The position numbers were made by a program, and so were the translations under genes. The notes beneath the pieces are model-generated. The model was not told where the DNA came from, made no database searches, and worked only from the letters and a program-made list of their open reading frames with translations. DNA of 14,222 nt from Betaproteobacteria bacterium (GTDB taxonomy: Bacteria; Pseudomonadota; Gammaproteobacteria; Burkholderiales; Usitatibacteraceae). Shown here piece after piece: positions 1 through 6,016 of this stretch (position 1 is its first letter; each line of letters opens with the position of its first letter). The stretch covers positions 1 through 14,222 of the forward strand of contig JAAOZZ010000155.1 in NCBI GenBank assembly GCA_012274175.1, in the 5' to 3' direction.

Positions 1-2
1 CG

Positions 3-1067
3 CGTCCCCATCCCATCGCCGGGCTGCGCTACGCGAGCGATCGCGAACCCGGCCTCGTCCGGCGCGCGGGCGAGCGCGGGCCCGCATACTTCGACGGGAA
101 GGGCAGGCGGGTACGCGATCGCGCCACGCTCGAGCGCGCCAAGCGCCTCGCCATTCCGCCCGCGTGGAGCGACGTGTGGATCTGCGTCGACGAGCGCGGC
201 CACCTGCAGGCCACGGGGCGCGACGCGCGCGGGCGCAAGCAGTACCGCTACCACGCCCTCTGGCACGAGGGGCGGGACGCGGACAAGTTCGGCCGGCTGC
301 TGGATGTCGGGCGCGCGCTGCCCGCGATCCGCCGGCGCGTGCGCGCGGACCTCGCGCTGCCGGGCCTGCCCCGGTCCCGGGTCCTCGCCGCGATCGTGGC
401 ACTGCTCGAGCGCACCTGCATCCGCGTGGGCAACGAGCGCTATGCGGAAGAGAACGATTCCTTCGGCCTCACCACGATGCGCAACCGGCACGTGAAGGTG
501 CTCGGCGACCGCGTCGAGTTCCAGTTCCGCGGCAAGAGCGGCAAGTTCCATCGCATCGGCATCGAGGATCCGCACCTCGCGCGGGTCGTGCGCCGCTGCC
601 GCGACCTGCCGGGACAGGAGCTGTTCGAGTACCTGGACGACGCGGGCACGGCGCAGACGATCGGCTCCACCGACGTGAACGACTACCTGCGCGCGATTTC
701 CCCGTGGGAGGTGACCACGAAGGACTTCCGCACCTGGGCGGGCAGCGTCTTCGTCGCCTCGGAGCTGCGGCGGCGCGCGCCCCCGGTACGGCTCACCGAC
801 GTGGCCGCGGCGGTGCGCGAGGCCGCGCGGCTGCTGGGCAACACGCCCGCGGTGTGCCGCAAGAGCTACGTGCACCCCCGCGTGCTCGATCCGGCGACAT
901 GGGAGGAAGGCGCGCGGCGAGCGAGCGCCCGGGCTCCCCGGGGACTGCGCTCCGAGGAGGCCGCGTTCCTCGCGATCCTGCGCGCGCCTACTGCGGCGAG
1001 CAGAACGCCACGCCTTCGTCGATCCATCCCACCGCCATCGCCGCGTGCATCTGAGGATCGGCCGTGA
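3..1067 (+). CDS. DNA topoisomerase IB (5'-truncated by window edge)
   Basis: Type IB topoisomerases relax supercoiled DNA by transient nicking through a 3'-phosphotyrosyl link, without ATP. The frame is open from base 3, and 354 residues are visible. It begins near the family N terminus (PIAGLRYASD, then IPPAWSDVWIC and HLQATGRDARGRKQYRYH), so probably only a few tens of residues are missing. Expected catalytic elements are present: Arg in CIRVGNERY (codon 423-425), the GKSGKFHR lysine segment, Arg in TTKDFRTWAG (729-731), and nucleophile Tyr in NTPAVCRKSYVHP (867-869). The Asn preceding TPAVCRK sits where eukaryotic and pox enzymes have His; from memory, bacterial IB enzymes carry Asn here. 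The last 27 residues or so, a Pro/Arg/Ser-rich tail, are encoded over the 3' end of the opposing gene and look unconserved. Family identification is firm; the true start lies outside the window. Confidence 0.95.
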   Translation, partial: RPHPIAGLRYASDREPGLVRRAGERGPAYFDGKGRRVRDRATLERAKRLAIPPAWSDVWICVDERGHLQATGRDARGRKQYRYHALWHEGRDADKFGRLLDVGRALPAIRRRVRADLALPGLPRSRVLAAIVALLERTCIRVGNERYAEENDSFGLTTMRNRHVKVLGDRVEFQFRGKSGKFHRIGIEDPHLARVVRRCRDLPGQELFEYLDDAGTAQTIGSTDVNDYLRAISPWEVTTKDFRTWAGSVFVASELRRRAPPVRLTDVAAAVREAARLLGNTPAVCRKSYVHPRVLDPATWEEGARRASARAPRGLRSEEAAFLAILRAPTAASRTPRLRRSIPPPSPRASEDRP

Positions 1068-2196
1068 AGCGGTGGTTGGAGTCGTTCTCCGCGGCGCGGT
1101 TGTTGTACGCGCGATAGACGGGATTCGTGCCGGACGGGCAGGCGCCGTTCGCCGGCATGAGCGCCCAGAACGCGATGCCTTCGTAGCCCCATCCGAGGAA
1201 CCGCTGGCCGCTGGCACTCGCCTGCGCGCGCCCGGCCTGCTCGAGGGACTTCAGCTGCGCGCATTCGCCGGCGTCGCCGGTATAGAAATGGGAATTGGGA
1301 CCGGCCGCGTAGAAGCGGCACACGGGCTGGGCCATGGGGGGCGCGTCGGATTGCTGGAGCCATCCTCCGAATCCCAGGCCGGTGCGCTTCCAGCCGCCGC
1401 CCTGTCCTCCGCCGTCCAGCAGCGCGATCTCGTCGGAAGCGGCCGCCATGAAGTAGTGGTCGAGGTTCTCGTTGTAGAACTCCACCACGGTCGCCTGGGT
1501 GCTCACGGCGAAGTCCTGGGTGAAGAAGCGCTGCGCCGCGCCTCCCGTGGTGGGACGTCCCCACCCCTCGAGGTGGTAGTTGCCCGGCGCGAGCGAGCCC
1601 ACGGAAACGGAAGCGAACGAGGTCATGCCCGAAGGGGCGTTTCCGCCCATGGGCGCGCTGCCGTCGTAGGCGAAGTCCACGCGGATCACGTTGCCGGAAA
1701 TGGATGCCCGCATCGAGGACGGATCGAAATACGCCGCGCTGCGCACGAGCGCCTTCACGTTCTCGTAGGCCGTCGGCGCCTGCGGCACCGCGTACACGCC
1801 CCATTGCTGGGGCGGTACCACCGGCAGGTTCGCATTCACCATCGTTGGCGCCGCGTTGGGCTGGTTGATGTCGAAGAGCCGCGCCTGCAGCGTGTAGTTG
1901 CCCGGCGGCAGCTCGCCCAGGCTCACGGGCCCGTATCCGAAGTCGGGACTGAAGGGACCGAAGTCGCTGTTGAGGTATTCGTAGTCGATGGTGATGGTGG
2001 ATCCGTTCACCGAATAGCGGGTCGCCGGAAGGTAGAGCGGGAAATCGGTGTTCTGCAGCTCGACCTTCACGTCCTGTCCGTATCCGGGCAGCGCGGGAGA
2101 AGGCGCGATCGTGGGTTGCGCCTGCGCGAGCGCCGAGGCTGCCTGCAGCGCGGCCGCGCCGATCGCGAGGGCCACGCGCTTCATCGTCGTTTTCAT
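988..2196 (-). CDS. Secreted DUF5648-domain protein with two tandem beta-rich repeats
   Basis: The 402-residue product has a clear signal peptide (KR near the N terminus, Ala/Leu-rich core, likely cleavage after SALA at residue 24). The start at 2196 is preceded by AAAGGAG at 7-nt spacing; longer upstream starts would bury the signal peptide. Two similar segments follow at about residues 38-125 and 142-235. Each runs from a hydrophobic opening (VKVELQ / VKALVR) through a YxVNGSTITIDY / ASISGNVIRVDF strand pair to LxPGNYxLxxxxxP, suggesting duplicated Ig-like or beta-sandwich modules. Residues 236-400 resemble DUF5648: FYNENLDHYFMAA, CRFYAAGPNSHFYTGD and NHRFTADPQMHAA are the aromatic-His-Phe-Tyr/Phe-Thr repeats typical of that family, and GWGYEGIAFWA and GWIDEGVAF are its usual closers. 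Function of the family is unknown; an extracellular or periplasmic location is inferred. The 3' end overlaps the topoisomerase gene by 80 bp. Confidence 0.9.
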   Translation of the reverse strand: MKTTMKRVALAIGAAALQAASALAQAQPTIAPSPALPGYGQDVKVELQNTDFPLYLPATRYSVNGSTITIDYEYLNSDFGPFSPDFGYGPVSLGELPPGNYTLQARLFDINQPNAAPTMVNANLPVVPPQQWGVYAVPQAPTAYENVKALVRSAAYFDPSSMRASISGNVIRVDFAYDGSAPMGGNAPSGMTSFASVSVGSLAPGNYHLEGWGRPTTGGAAQRFFTQDFAVSTQATVVEFYNENLDHYFMAAASDEIALLDGGGQGGGWKRTGLGFGGWLQQSDAPPMAQPVCRFYAAGPNSHFYTGDAGECAQLKSLEQAGRAQASASGQRFLGWGYEGIAFWALMPANGACPSGTNPVYRAYNNRAAENDSNHRFTADPQMHAAMAVGWIDEGVAFCSPQ

Positions 2197-2309
2197 CGTT
2201 GTGCTCCTTTCCCATGGATCGCCGCGGCGACGAAGCCGCGTCCATGCAGCCAAAGATACGGGCCCCATCGCTACGGGGTAATGAGTGGCAGCCGCGATCC
2301 GGCGTCGGT

Positions 2310-2334
2310 TTCCTCCGTCCGGACGTCGGAGGAA
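2310..2334. promoter_or_regulatory. Hairpin/dyad in divergent intergenic region
   Basis: TTCCTCCG (2310-2317) and CGGAGGAA (2327-2334) are perfect complements around a 9-nt centre that itself contains the palindrome CGTCCGGACG (partly overlapping the arms). The dyad lies between two divergently transcribed secreted-protein genes, 114 bp upstream of the start at 2196 and 150 bp upstream of the start at 2484. It could be an operator or an RNA hairpin in the leader of the rightward gene. No U-tract follows, so a terminator is unlikely. No convincing -35/-10 pair was found in the rest of this gap (2197-2483). Confidence 0.4.
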
Positions 2335-2360
2335 TCCCACAAGGGCCCATGGGGAAAGGG

Positions 2361-2373
2361 GACAACGGTTGTC
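2361..2373. promoter_or_regulatory. 13-bp palindrome GACAAC-G-GTTGTC
   Basis: A perfect 6-bp dyad with a single central base sits about 110 bp ahead of the small secreted protein gene and 164 bp ahead of the DUF5648 gene. Size and symmetry fit a dimeric repressor or activator site, but the binding protein cannot be named from sequence alone. Confidence 0.35.
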
Positions 2374-2483
2374 GCGCCCCGCTGGCATACCTGCCGAACG
2401 GACGCGCGCAGCATCACTTCCACACGGAGCGCGCTCGTGACCCGGCAACGCAGCACGGGACGGCGCGCTCGGGAGAACGCGAC

Positions 2484-2846
2484 ATGAAGCTCCTGGTCCC
2501 CGCGCTCGTACTGGGCCTCGCCGCCGCCCCCGCGGCCGCGGCGGCGATCGAGGCGAGGATCCTCACATTGCACGCGAAGGCGGCGATCGCGGGCGGACCC
2601 GTGCGCCGGTCGGCCCCCTTCGCGGCCATTCCCGTCGTCGAGCGGCCGCTGGACCTGGCGCCCCACCCGGCGGCGCAGCAAAGGAGCCGCTCGTCGTGCG
2701 CCGGGACGAGCGCCCTGTGCTACGACCCGGCGGGGAACCACATCGTCTACAAGCCGGTTCGCTCCCTGATGCCCGGCATCCCCGGGTGCACGCCCGAAAA
2801 CATTTCCGTGAGGAGGGATCGAATTGTCCTGCGCTACTCCTTCTAG
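2484..2846 (+). CDS. Small secreted protein of unknown function
   Basis: The 120-residue product has a strong signal peptide (MKLLVPALVLGLAAAPAAAAA, cleavage near residue 20-21), so it is probably periplasmic or secreted. The start at 2484 has GGGAG about 8 nt upstream; an open frame continues further upstream but would place the signal sequence internally. The middle is basic and Pro/Ala-rich. The C-terminal 50 residues look like the conserved part: CAGTSALCYDPAGNHIVYKP, then RSLMPGIPGCTPENISV and a closing RDRIVLRYSF. Cys72, Cys79 and Cys102 could form a disulfide. I have a recollection of similar short proteins in beta- and gammaproteobacteria with the HIVYxPxR...ISxRxxxIxxRYSF pattern, but I cannot assign a family name or function. 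It stands alone, followed 13 bp later by a palindrome serving the next gene. Confidence 0.8.
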   Translation: MKLLVPALVLGLAAAPAAAAAIEARILTLHAKAAIAGGPVRRSAPFAAIPVVERPLDLAPHPAAQQRSRSSCAGTSALCYDPAGNHIVYKPVRSLMPGIPGCTPENISVRRDRIVLRYSF

Positions 2847-2858
2847 TATTCCGCAGCG

Positions 2859-2876
2859 TGTAGGATTATTCCTACA
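2859..2876. promoter_or_regulatory. 18-bp palindrome TGTAGGA-N4-TCCTACA, likely operator
   Basis: TGTAGGA (2859-2865) and TCCTACA (2870-2876) are perfect complements around TTAT. The site is AT-richer than its surroundings and lies 89 bp upstream of the NarL-type regulator start at 2965. There is no following T-tract, so it is not an obvious terminator of the gene ending at 2846. Dyads of this form suit a dimeric LuxR/NarL-family regulator; autoregulation by the downstream gene product is an inference. A weak -10-like TGTAAT is at 2922-2927 with no good -35. Confidence 0.55.
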
Positions 2877-2964
2877 AGCGAATCCGACCCTACCGACGCC
2901 ACTCGGAGCAGGGCGCCGTGGTGTAATGAATGCAGGTATCCCTTTTCCCTTCGGACTGAAGACG

Positions 2965-3600
2965 ATGATCCGGCTTTTGATCGTGGACGACCATGACGTG
3001 GTGCGAATGGGGCTGAAGCAGGTCTTCTCCGGCCGCGTGGACATGGAGGTGGCGGGCGAGGCGCGCACCGGCGAGGAGGCGATCGCCGCCGTGCGCTCCA
3101 CTCCCTACGACGTGGCGCTCGTGGACCTGTCGCTCTCCGACATGTCGGGCGTGGACGTGCTGAGCCGCAGCAAGGCGATACGCCCGGAGATGGCGGTGCT
3201 CATCGTGAGCGGCTATCCCGAGGACCAGTACGCGATCAACCTGCTCAAGGCGGGCGCCTCCGGCTTCGTCGCGAAGGACGCCCCGAGCGAGAATCTCGTT
3301 TCCGCGGTAGTCGCCGCGGCCCAGGGCCGCAGGTACGTGAGCCCGCGCATCGCCGACAAGCTCGCCCAGGGCCTCGCGGGACCGGCGGCGGACCAGCCTG
3401 CCCATACGCAGCTCTCGGAGCGCGAATTCCAGATCTTCTGCAAGCTGGCCGCCGGCCAGAGCGTCTCCGAGATCGCCAGGGAGCTCTTCCTCAGCGTGAA
3501 GACCGTGAGCACATACCGCTCGCGCATCCTGGAGAAGATGACCTTCAAGTCCAACGCGGACATCACCTACTACGCGGTGAAGAACCAGCTCATCGCATGA
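2965..3600 (+). CDS. NarL/FixJ-family response regulator (REC-LuxR HTH)
   Basis: A 211-residue two-domain transcription regulator. The receiver (about 1-118) has the acidic pair Asp8-Asp9, phospho-acceptor Asp54 in YDVALVDLSLSDMSG, Ser82 in IVSGYP and Lys104 in GFVAKDAPSENL, so it looks phosphorylatable. The C-terminal LuxR-type helix-turn-helix (about 149-206) reads LSEREFQIFCKLAAGQSVSEIARELFLSVKTVSTYRSRILEKM in segments, a complete DNA-binding domain of BvgA/UhpA/NarL style. The start at 2965 begins directly at the first beta strand (MIRLLIVDDHD), the normal family length. Its ribosome site is weak, and an in-frame ATG at 2926 would add 13 residues. The stop overlaps the next gene's start (ATGA), implying translational coupling. 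The natural kinase partner is the convergent soluble histidine kinase at 4115-4945. Target genes are unknown. Confidence 0.93.
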   Translation: MIRLLIVDDHDVVRMGLKQVFSGRVDMEVAGEARTGEEAIAAVRSTPYDVALVDLSLSDMSGVDVLSRSKAIRPEMAVLIVSGYPEDQYAINLLKAGASGFVAKDAPSENLVSAVVAAAQGRRYVSPRIADKLAQGLAGPAADQPAHTQLSEREFQIFCKLAAGQSVSEIARELFLSVKTVSTYRSRILEKMTFKSNADITYYAVKNQLIA

Positions 3601-4118
3601 ACACGACCGGAAGCCAACCCGCCCTCACCGGCGGCAGGGACGCATCGGGATCCCACCTGCACGCCCCCCAGCCCCACGAGGGCGTGCCCGAGCGCCGGCT
3701 GCGGCCCACGGAAGTCGATCGCGCCATCCGCGCCGAAGAGCTCATGAACGCGCTGGTGGTGGAGGATTCGCCCCAGATCGCCGAGCGGCTCGTGGAGCTG
3801 GTCACGGTGCCCAGCCGCGTGGAAGTGGTGGCCACGGCGGCCACGGAGGACGAGGCCCTCGCCGCCTGCGACCGCTACTCGATCGGGCTCGCCATCGTCG
3901 ACCTGCAGCTCGCCCAGGGCACCGGGTTCGGCGTGATCCGCCGGTTGCGGGCGGCCTCGGGTGCGCATCCCGCGTGCATCGTGGTGCTCACCAACCACGC
4001 GGTGCCGGCGCTCAAGGTGGCGGCCTTCGAGGCGGGAGCGGACTACTTCCTCGACAAGAGCAAGGACTTCGCGACCATCCCCACCCTCGTGGCCGACCTG
4101 CTCTCGGGCCGCAACTAG
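3597..4118 (+). CDS. Stand-alone receiver-domain protein (single-domain response regulator)
   Basis: It contains one CheY-like receiver and no output domain. From the ATG at 3744 (MNALVVEDSPQIAERLVELV) the product is 124 residues, normal for a free receiver: acidic residues Glu7-Asp8, phospho-acceptor Asp53 in LAIVDLQLAQGTGFGV, a Thr in IVVLTNHAVP and the Lys in DYFLDKSKDF. From the ATG at 3597, which overlaps the previous stop as ATGA, there are 49 extra residues that are Gly/Pro/His-rich with a charged stretch ending RAIRAEEL. I list the longer form because of the overlap, but the 3744 start, with GAAGAG upstream, is nearly as likely. Such proteins act as phosphate sinks, relay intermediates or allosteric partners; here it would share the kinase of its neighbours. 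The stop codon lies in CTAG, shared with the convergent kinase gene. Confidence 0.85.
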   Translation: MNTTGSQPALTGGRDASGSHLHAPQPHEGVPERRLRPTEVDRAIRAEELMNALVVEDSPQIAERLVELVTVPSRVEVVATAATEDEALAACDRYSIGLAIVDLQLAQGTGFGVIRRLRAASGAHPACIVVLTNHAVPALKVAAFEAGADYFLDKSKDFATIPTLVADLLSGRN

Positions 4119-4945
4119 GCCTTCGCCGCCGCGGAGGCGGCCGCGGGGAGCGGCACGGACACCTCGATGCGCGTTCCCTTCCCGGGAGCGCTGTGCACCT
4201 GGAAGGTCGCGTCGATCGAGCGCGCGCGCCGGCTCATGCCCGCCAGTCCGTGGGACAGGGCCCGCGCGGCCTTCACGCCGGCGATCCCCACGCCGTCGTC
4301 GGATACCGTCAATTCGAGTCCGCGGGCGGTGCGCTCGAGCGTGAGGTCGAGGTGGCGCGCCTTCGCATGCCGCACCACGTTCGAAACGCTTTCCTGCACC
4401 AGGCGATAGAGCGCGATCTCGAGATCCGGCGGCAGGCGCTCCAGGTCCTTGCCGATGTGCAGGCGCGGCTCGAGGCCCGCTTCGCGGGATACCTCCTCCA
4501 CGTACCACTGCAGGGCCGAGGCGAGCCCCAGGTGGTCGAGGAGCGACGGGCGCAGCGCCTCGATGATCCCCCGCTTGAGGTCGATGGCCTGGTCGATGAG
4601 CGCGTCCAGGCGTACCACGCGCTCGCGGTACGCGGGATCCTCGACCAGCCGCGCCCGCATCCACGCGACGTCCATCTTCGCGGGCGTGAGGATGCCGCCC
4701 AGTCCGTCGTGGAGCTCCCGGGCGAGCGCGGCCGTCTCGTGCTCGGAGCTCGCCTGGAGGTAAGCGCACAGGGAAGAGAGCTCGCCGTAGTCGCCCACGA
4801 GCGCCCAGAGCTCCGCGAAATCGGCGCGCGCCTTCGCGGCGAGCGCGCTGTGTTCGCCATCGCCGCCCGCGGAATCGGAGCCGCGCTCCATCAGCGCAAG
4901 CGTCGCGGAAAGGGAAGCGCTCAGTTCGGCGACGCGTGCGGCCAT
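4115..4945 (-). CDS. Soluble NarX/UhpB-type sensor histidine kinase
   Basis: A 276-residue kinase of the HisKA_3/HATPase_c class that normally pairs with NarL-type regulators. The dimerisation segment (about 70-140) holds His79 in ALARELHDGLGGILTPAKMD. The ATPase domain (about 173-267) has the N box QESVSNVVRHAKA (Glu185, Asn189), G1 DDGVGIAG (Asp217) and G2-like SHGLAGMSRRARSI. Residues 1-65 are helical and Ala-rich (likely coiled coil), with no transmembrane segment and no recognisable PAS, GAF or HAMP domain. It must therefore sense a cytosolic cue through an unusual N terminus or be driven by a partner. The start at 4945 lacks a good Shine-Dalgarno, and no alternative in-frame start was found upstream before 5076. 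A strong hairpin ends 18 nt ahead of the start. It converges with the receiver gene with a 4-bp overlap. Confidence 0.92.
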   Translation of the reverse strand: MAARVAELSASLSATLALMERGSDSAGGDGEHSALAAKARADFAELWALVGDYGELSSLCAYLQASSEHETAALARELHDGLGGILTPAKMDVAWMRARLVEDPAYRERVVRLDALIDQAIDLKRGIIEALRPSLLDHLGLASALQWYVEEVSREAGLEPRLHIGKDLERLPPDLEIALYRLVQESVSNVVRHAKARHLDLTLERTARGLELTVSDDGVGIAGVKAARALSHGLAGMSRRARSIDATFQVHSAPGKGTRIEVSVPLPAAASAAAKA

Positions 4946-4963
4946 GTCGGGTGCGAGCGGAAA

Positions 4964-5002
4964 GAACGACCACGGCGCCCGATCGAGGCGCCGTGGTCGT
5001 TC
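4964..5002. terminator. 16-bp perfect inverted repeat, terminator or leader hairpin
   Basis: Arms at 4964-4979 (GAACGACCACGGCGCC) and 4987-5002 are exact complements around the 7-nt loop CGATCGA. On the minus strand the stem is followed by TTCTTT, a modest U-run. Read that way it would end the transcript of the glycine-zipper operon. It also stands only 18 nt ahead of the kinase ATG at 4945, where it would be in that gene's leader if transcription starts further upstream. Its role (terminator, attenuator, translation-blocking stem) is undecided. Confidence 0.6.
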
Positions 5003-5012
5003 GGCGGGGAGA

Positions 5013-5053
5013 CGAAAGCCATGGGTATGGGGCGAGTTTACCCCATGGCTTCG
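5013..5053. promoter_or_regulatory. Second hairpin with alternative inner stem
   Basis: AAGCCATGGG (5016-5025) pairs with CCCATGGCTT (5042-5051), extendable through CGA/TCG past one bulged A. The inner ATGGGG (5027-5032) can instead pair with CCCCAT (5041-5046), and the two pairings are mutually exclusive. The minus strand here also contains GGTAAACT, a plausible -10-like box (TAAACT) for the kinase gene, but no matching -35 is evident. Together with the hairpin at 4964-5002 this fills most of the 130-bp gap. Confidence 0.4.
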
Positions 5054-5075
5054 AGGGCTTCGACGACGGGTCGCG

Positions 5076-5573
5076 CTAGTCGGGCACCAGGTGATCCCCG
5101 TCGGCGCGCACGCGGTCGCCCACGCGCATCCCGTGGAGCGATAACTGCGCGTAGGAGGCCTCGCGCCCGTCGCGGAAGCGCACCGTGATGCGGTAGTAGC
5201 GCCCGTCGTCGCGGCGCTTCTCGATCTCGTTGCCGGCGACCGCGCCGCCCACTGCCCCCGCGGCCGTGGCGAGGCTGTTGCCCGTGCCGTTGCCGATCTG
5301 GTGGCCGAGGACTCCGCCCACGATGCCGCCCACCACGGCTCCCGCGCCCGAGGTATGGCGGCCGGAGCCTTGCGCGACGTCGATGGCGACGATCTGCCCG
5401 CGCTCGTCGTACGTGCGCTCGGCGGGGACGTAGCGCGGCTCGTCGTATGCGCGGGAGTACGAGGCGCCCGGCGCGTAGTGCGGCTCGCCGTAGCCCATGC
5501 GCGCCGGTTCGTCGGCGCACGCGGTGACGGCGAGTGCGAGCGCCGCGGCGCCCAGGATGTGGACTTTCAGCAT
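5076..5573 (-). CDS. Glycine-zipper lipoprotein
   Basis: The 165-residue product carries a lipoprotein signal (LGAAALALAVTAC, acylated Cys19), so it should be membrane-anchored in the envelope. A Tyr/Pro-rich linker (24-60) leads to a glycine-zipper segment at about 76-115 with GAGAVVGGIVGGVLGHQIG and ATAAGAVGGAVAGNEIEK, as in the Rickettsia 17-kDa antigen/SlyB group. A C-terminal beta-rich part follows (YYRITVRFRDGREASY ... GMRVGDRVRADGDHLVPD). The start at 5573 has AAGGAG 6 nt upstream, and the open frame further upstream is the antisense-like reading of the DUF1328 gene. It is the last gene of a five-gene operon, 10 nt after the DUF1328 stop. The family is linked to outer-membrane integrity and stress; the exact role here is unknown. 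Confidence 0.9.
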   Translation of the reverse strand: MLKVHILGAAALALAVTACADEPARMGYGEPHYAPGASYSRAYDEPRYVPAERTYDERGQIVAIDVAQGSGRHTSGAGAVVGGIVGGVLGHQIGNGTGNSLATAAGAVGGAVAGNEIEKRRDDGRYYRITVRFRDGREASYAQLSLHGMRVGDRVRADGDHLVPD

Positions 5574-5583
5574 GGAGCTCTCC

Positions 5584-5751
5584 TTAGACCCCGCGCCGGA
5601 ACACGCCCATGAGGAGCGAGACCACGAAGGCGATGAGGAAGATGAAGAACAGGATCTTGGCGATCCCGGCCGCGCCCGCGGCAATGCCGCCGAAGCCCAG
5701 GACCGCGGCGACCAGTGCGATGATGAAGAAAACGGCTGCCCAATAAAGCAT
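5584..5751 (-). CDS. DUF1328 small membrane protein
   Basis: The 55-residue product begins [20 protein letters not shown], continues with [19 protein letters not shown] and ends FRRGV. This is the usual two-helix hydrophobic pattern and full length of the DUF1328 (YtjA-like) family. The start at 5751 has AAAGGAG 6 nt upstream, embedded in the end of the YqjK-like gene, with one base between that gene's TGA and this ATG. Ten nt separate its TAA from the downstream lipoprotein start, and the lipoprotein's AAGGAG lies in that space. Both ribosome sites are strong. Family members are inner-membrane proteins of unknown function, often in stress-related operons. Confidence 0.9.
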   Translation of the reverse strand: MLYWAAVFFIIALVAAVLGFGGIAAGAAGIAKILFFIFLIAFVVSLLMGVFRRGV

Positions 5752-5752
5752 T

Positions 5753-6016
5753 TCAATCTCCTTTATCCACTATGGTTGTCTCATGGCGCCGCCTGCTGGC
5801 GGATCGCCTCCGGTACGCACGCACTGCCAAACCGACCGCTGCCGAGCCCAGCTTCCAGAGCATCGGGCGGCCCACCATCCTCGCCGCGTAGCCCAGGGCC
5901 ACGCGCGCGGGGTTGGCCTCGATCCGGTCGAGCCGCCGCGCGATGGTCGCGCGCTGCAGCCCGGCCGAGAGCAACACCAGTTCGCGCCGGCGGCGAAGGA
6001 CCTCGAGCTCAGTCAT
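5753..6016 (-). CDS. YqjK-like protein
   Basis: An 87-residue basic protein: an N-terminal charged helix ([30 protein letters not shown]), a weakly hydrophobic middle ([17 protein letters not shown], about 52-68) and an Arg-rich end. Size, composition and position directly after a YqjE-like gene fit the YqjK family of the yqjCDEK locus; sequence similarity alone would be a weaker argument. Its ATG overlaps the end of the preceding gene by 8 nt (ATGACTGA), and its TGA is one base from the DUF1328 start, so translation of the cluster is coupled. Function is unknown. Confidence 0.8.
   Translation of the reverse strand: MTELEVLRRRRELVLLSAGLQRATIARRLDRIEANPARVALGYAARMVGRPMLWKLGSAAVGLAVRAYRRRSASRRRHETTIVDKGD

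Noticed and set aside
1045..2487. 480-codon plus-strand frame opposite the DUF5648 gene
   Set aside because: Arg/Val/His-rich shadow with no recognisable motif; the minus strand has a signal peptide, ribosome site and family motifs.
2824..2964. Upstream extension of the NarL-type regulator (in-frame GTG/ATG before 2965)
   Set aside because: It would add non-family residues and run through the palindrome and the preceding gene's end; the 2965 start matches the receiver's first strand.
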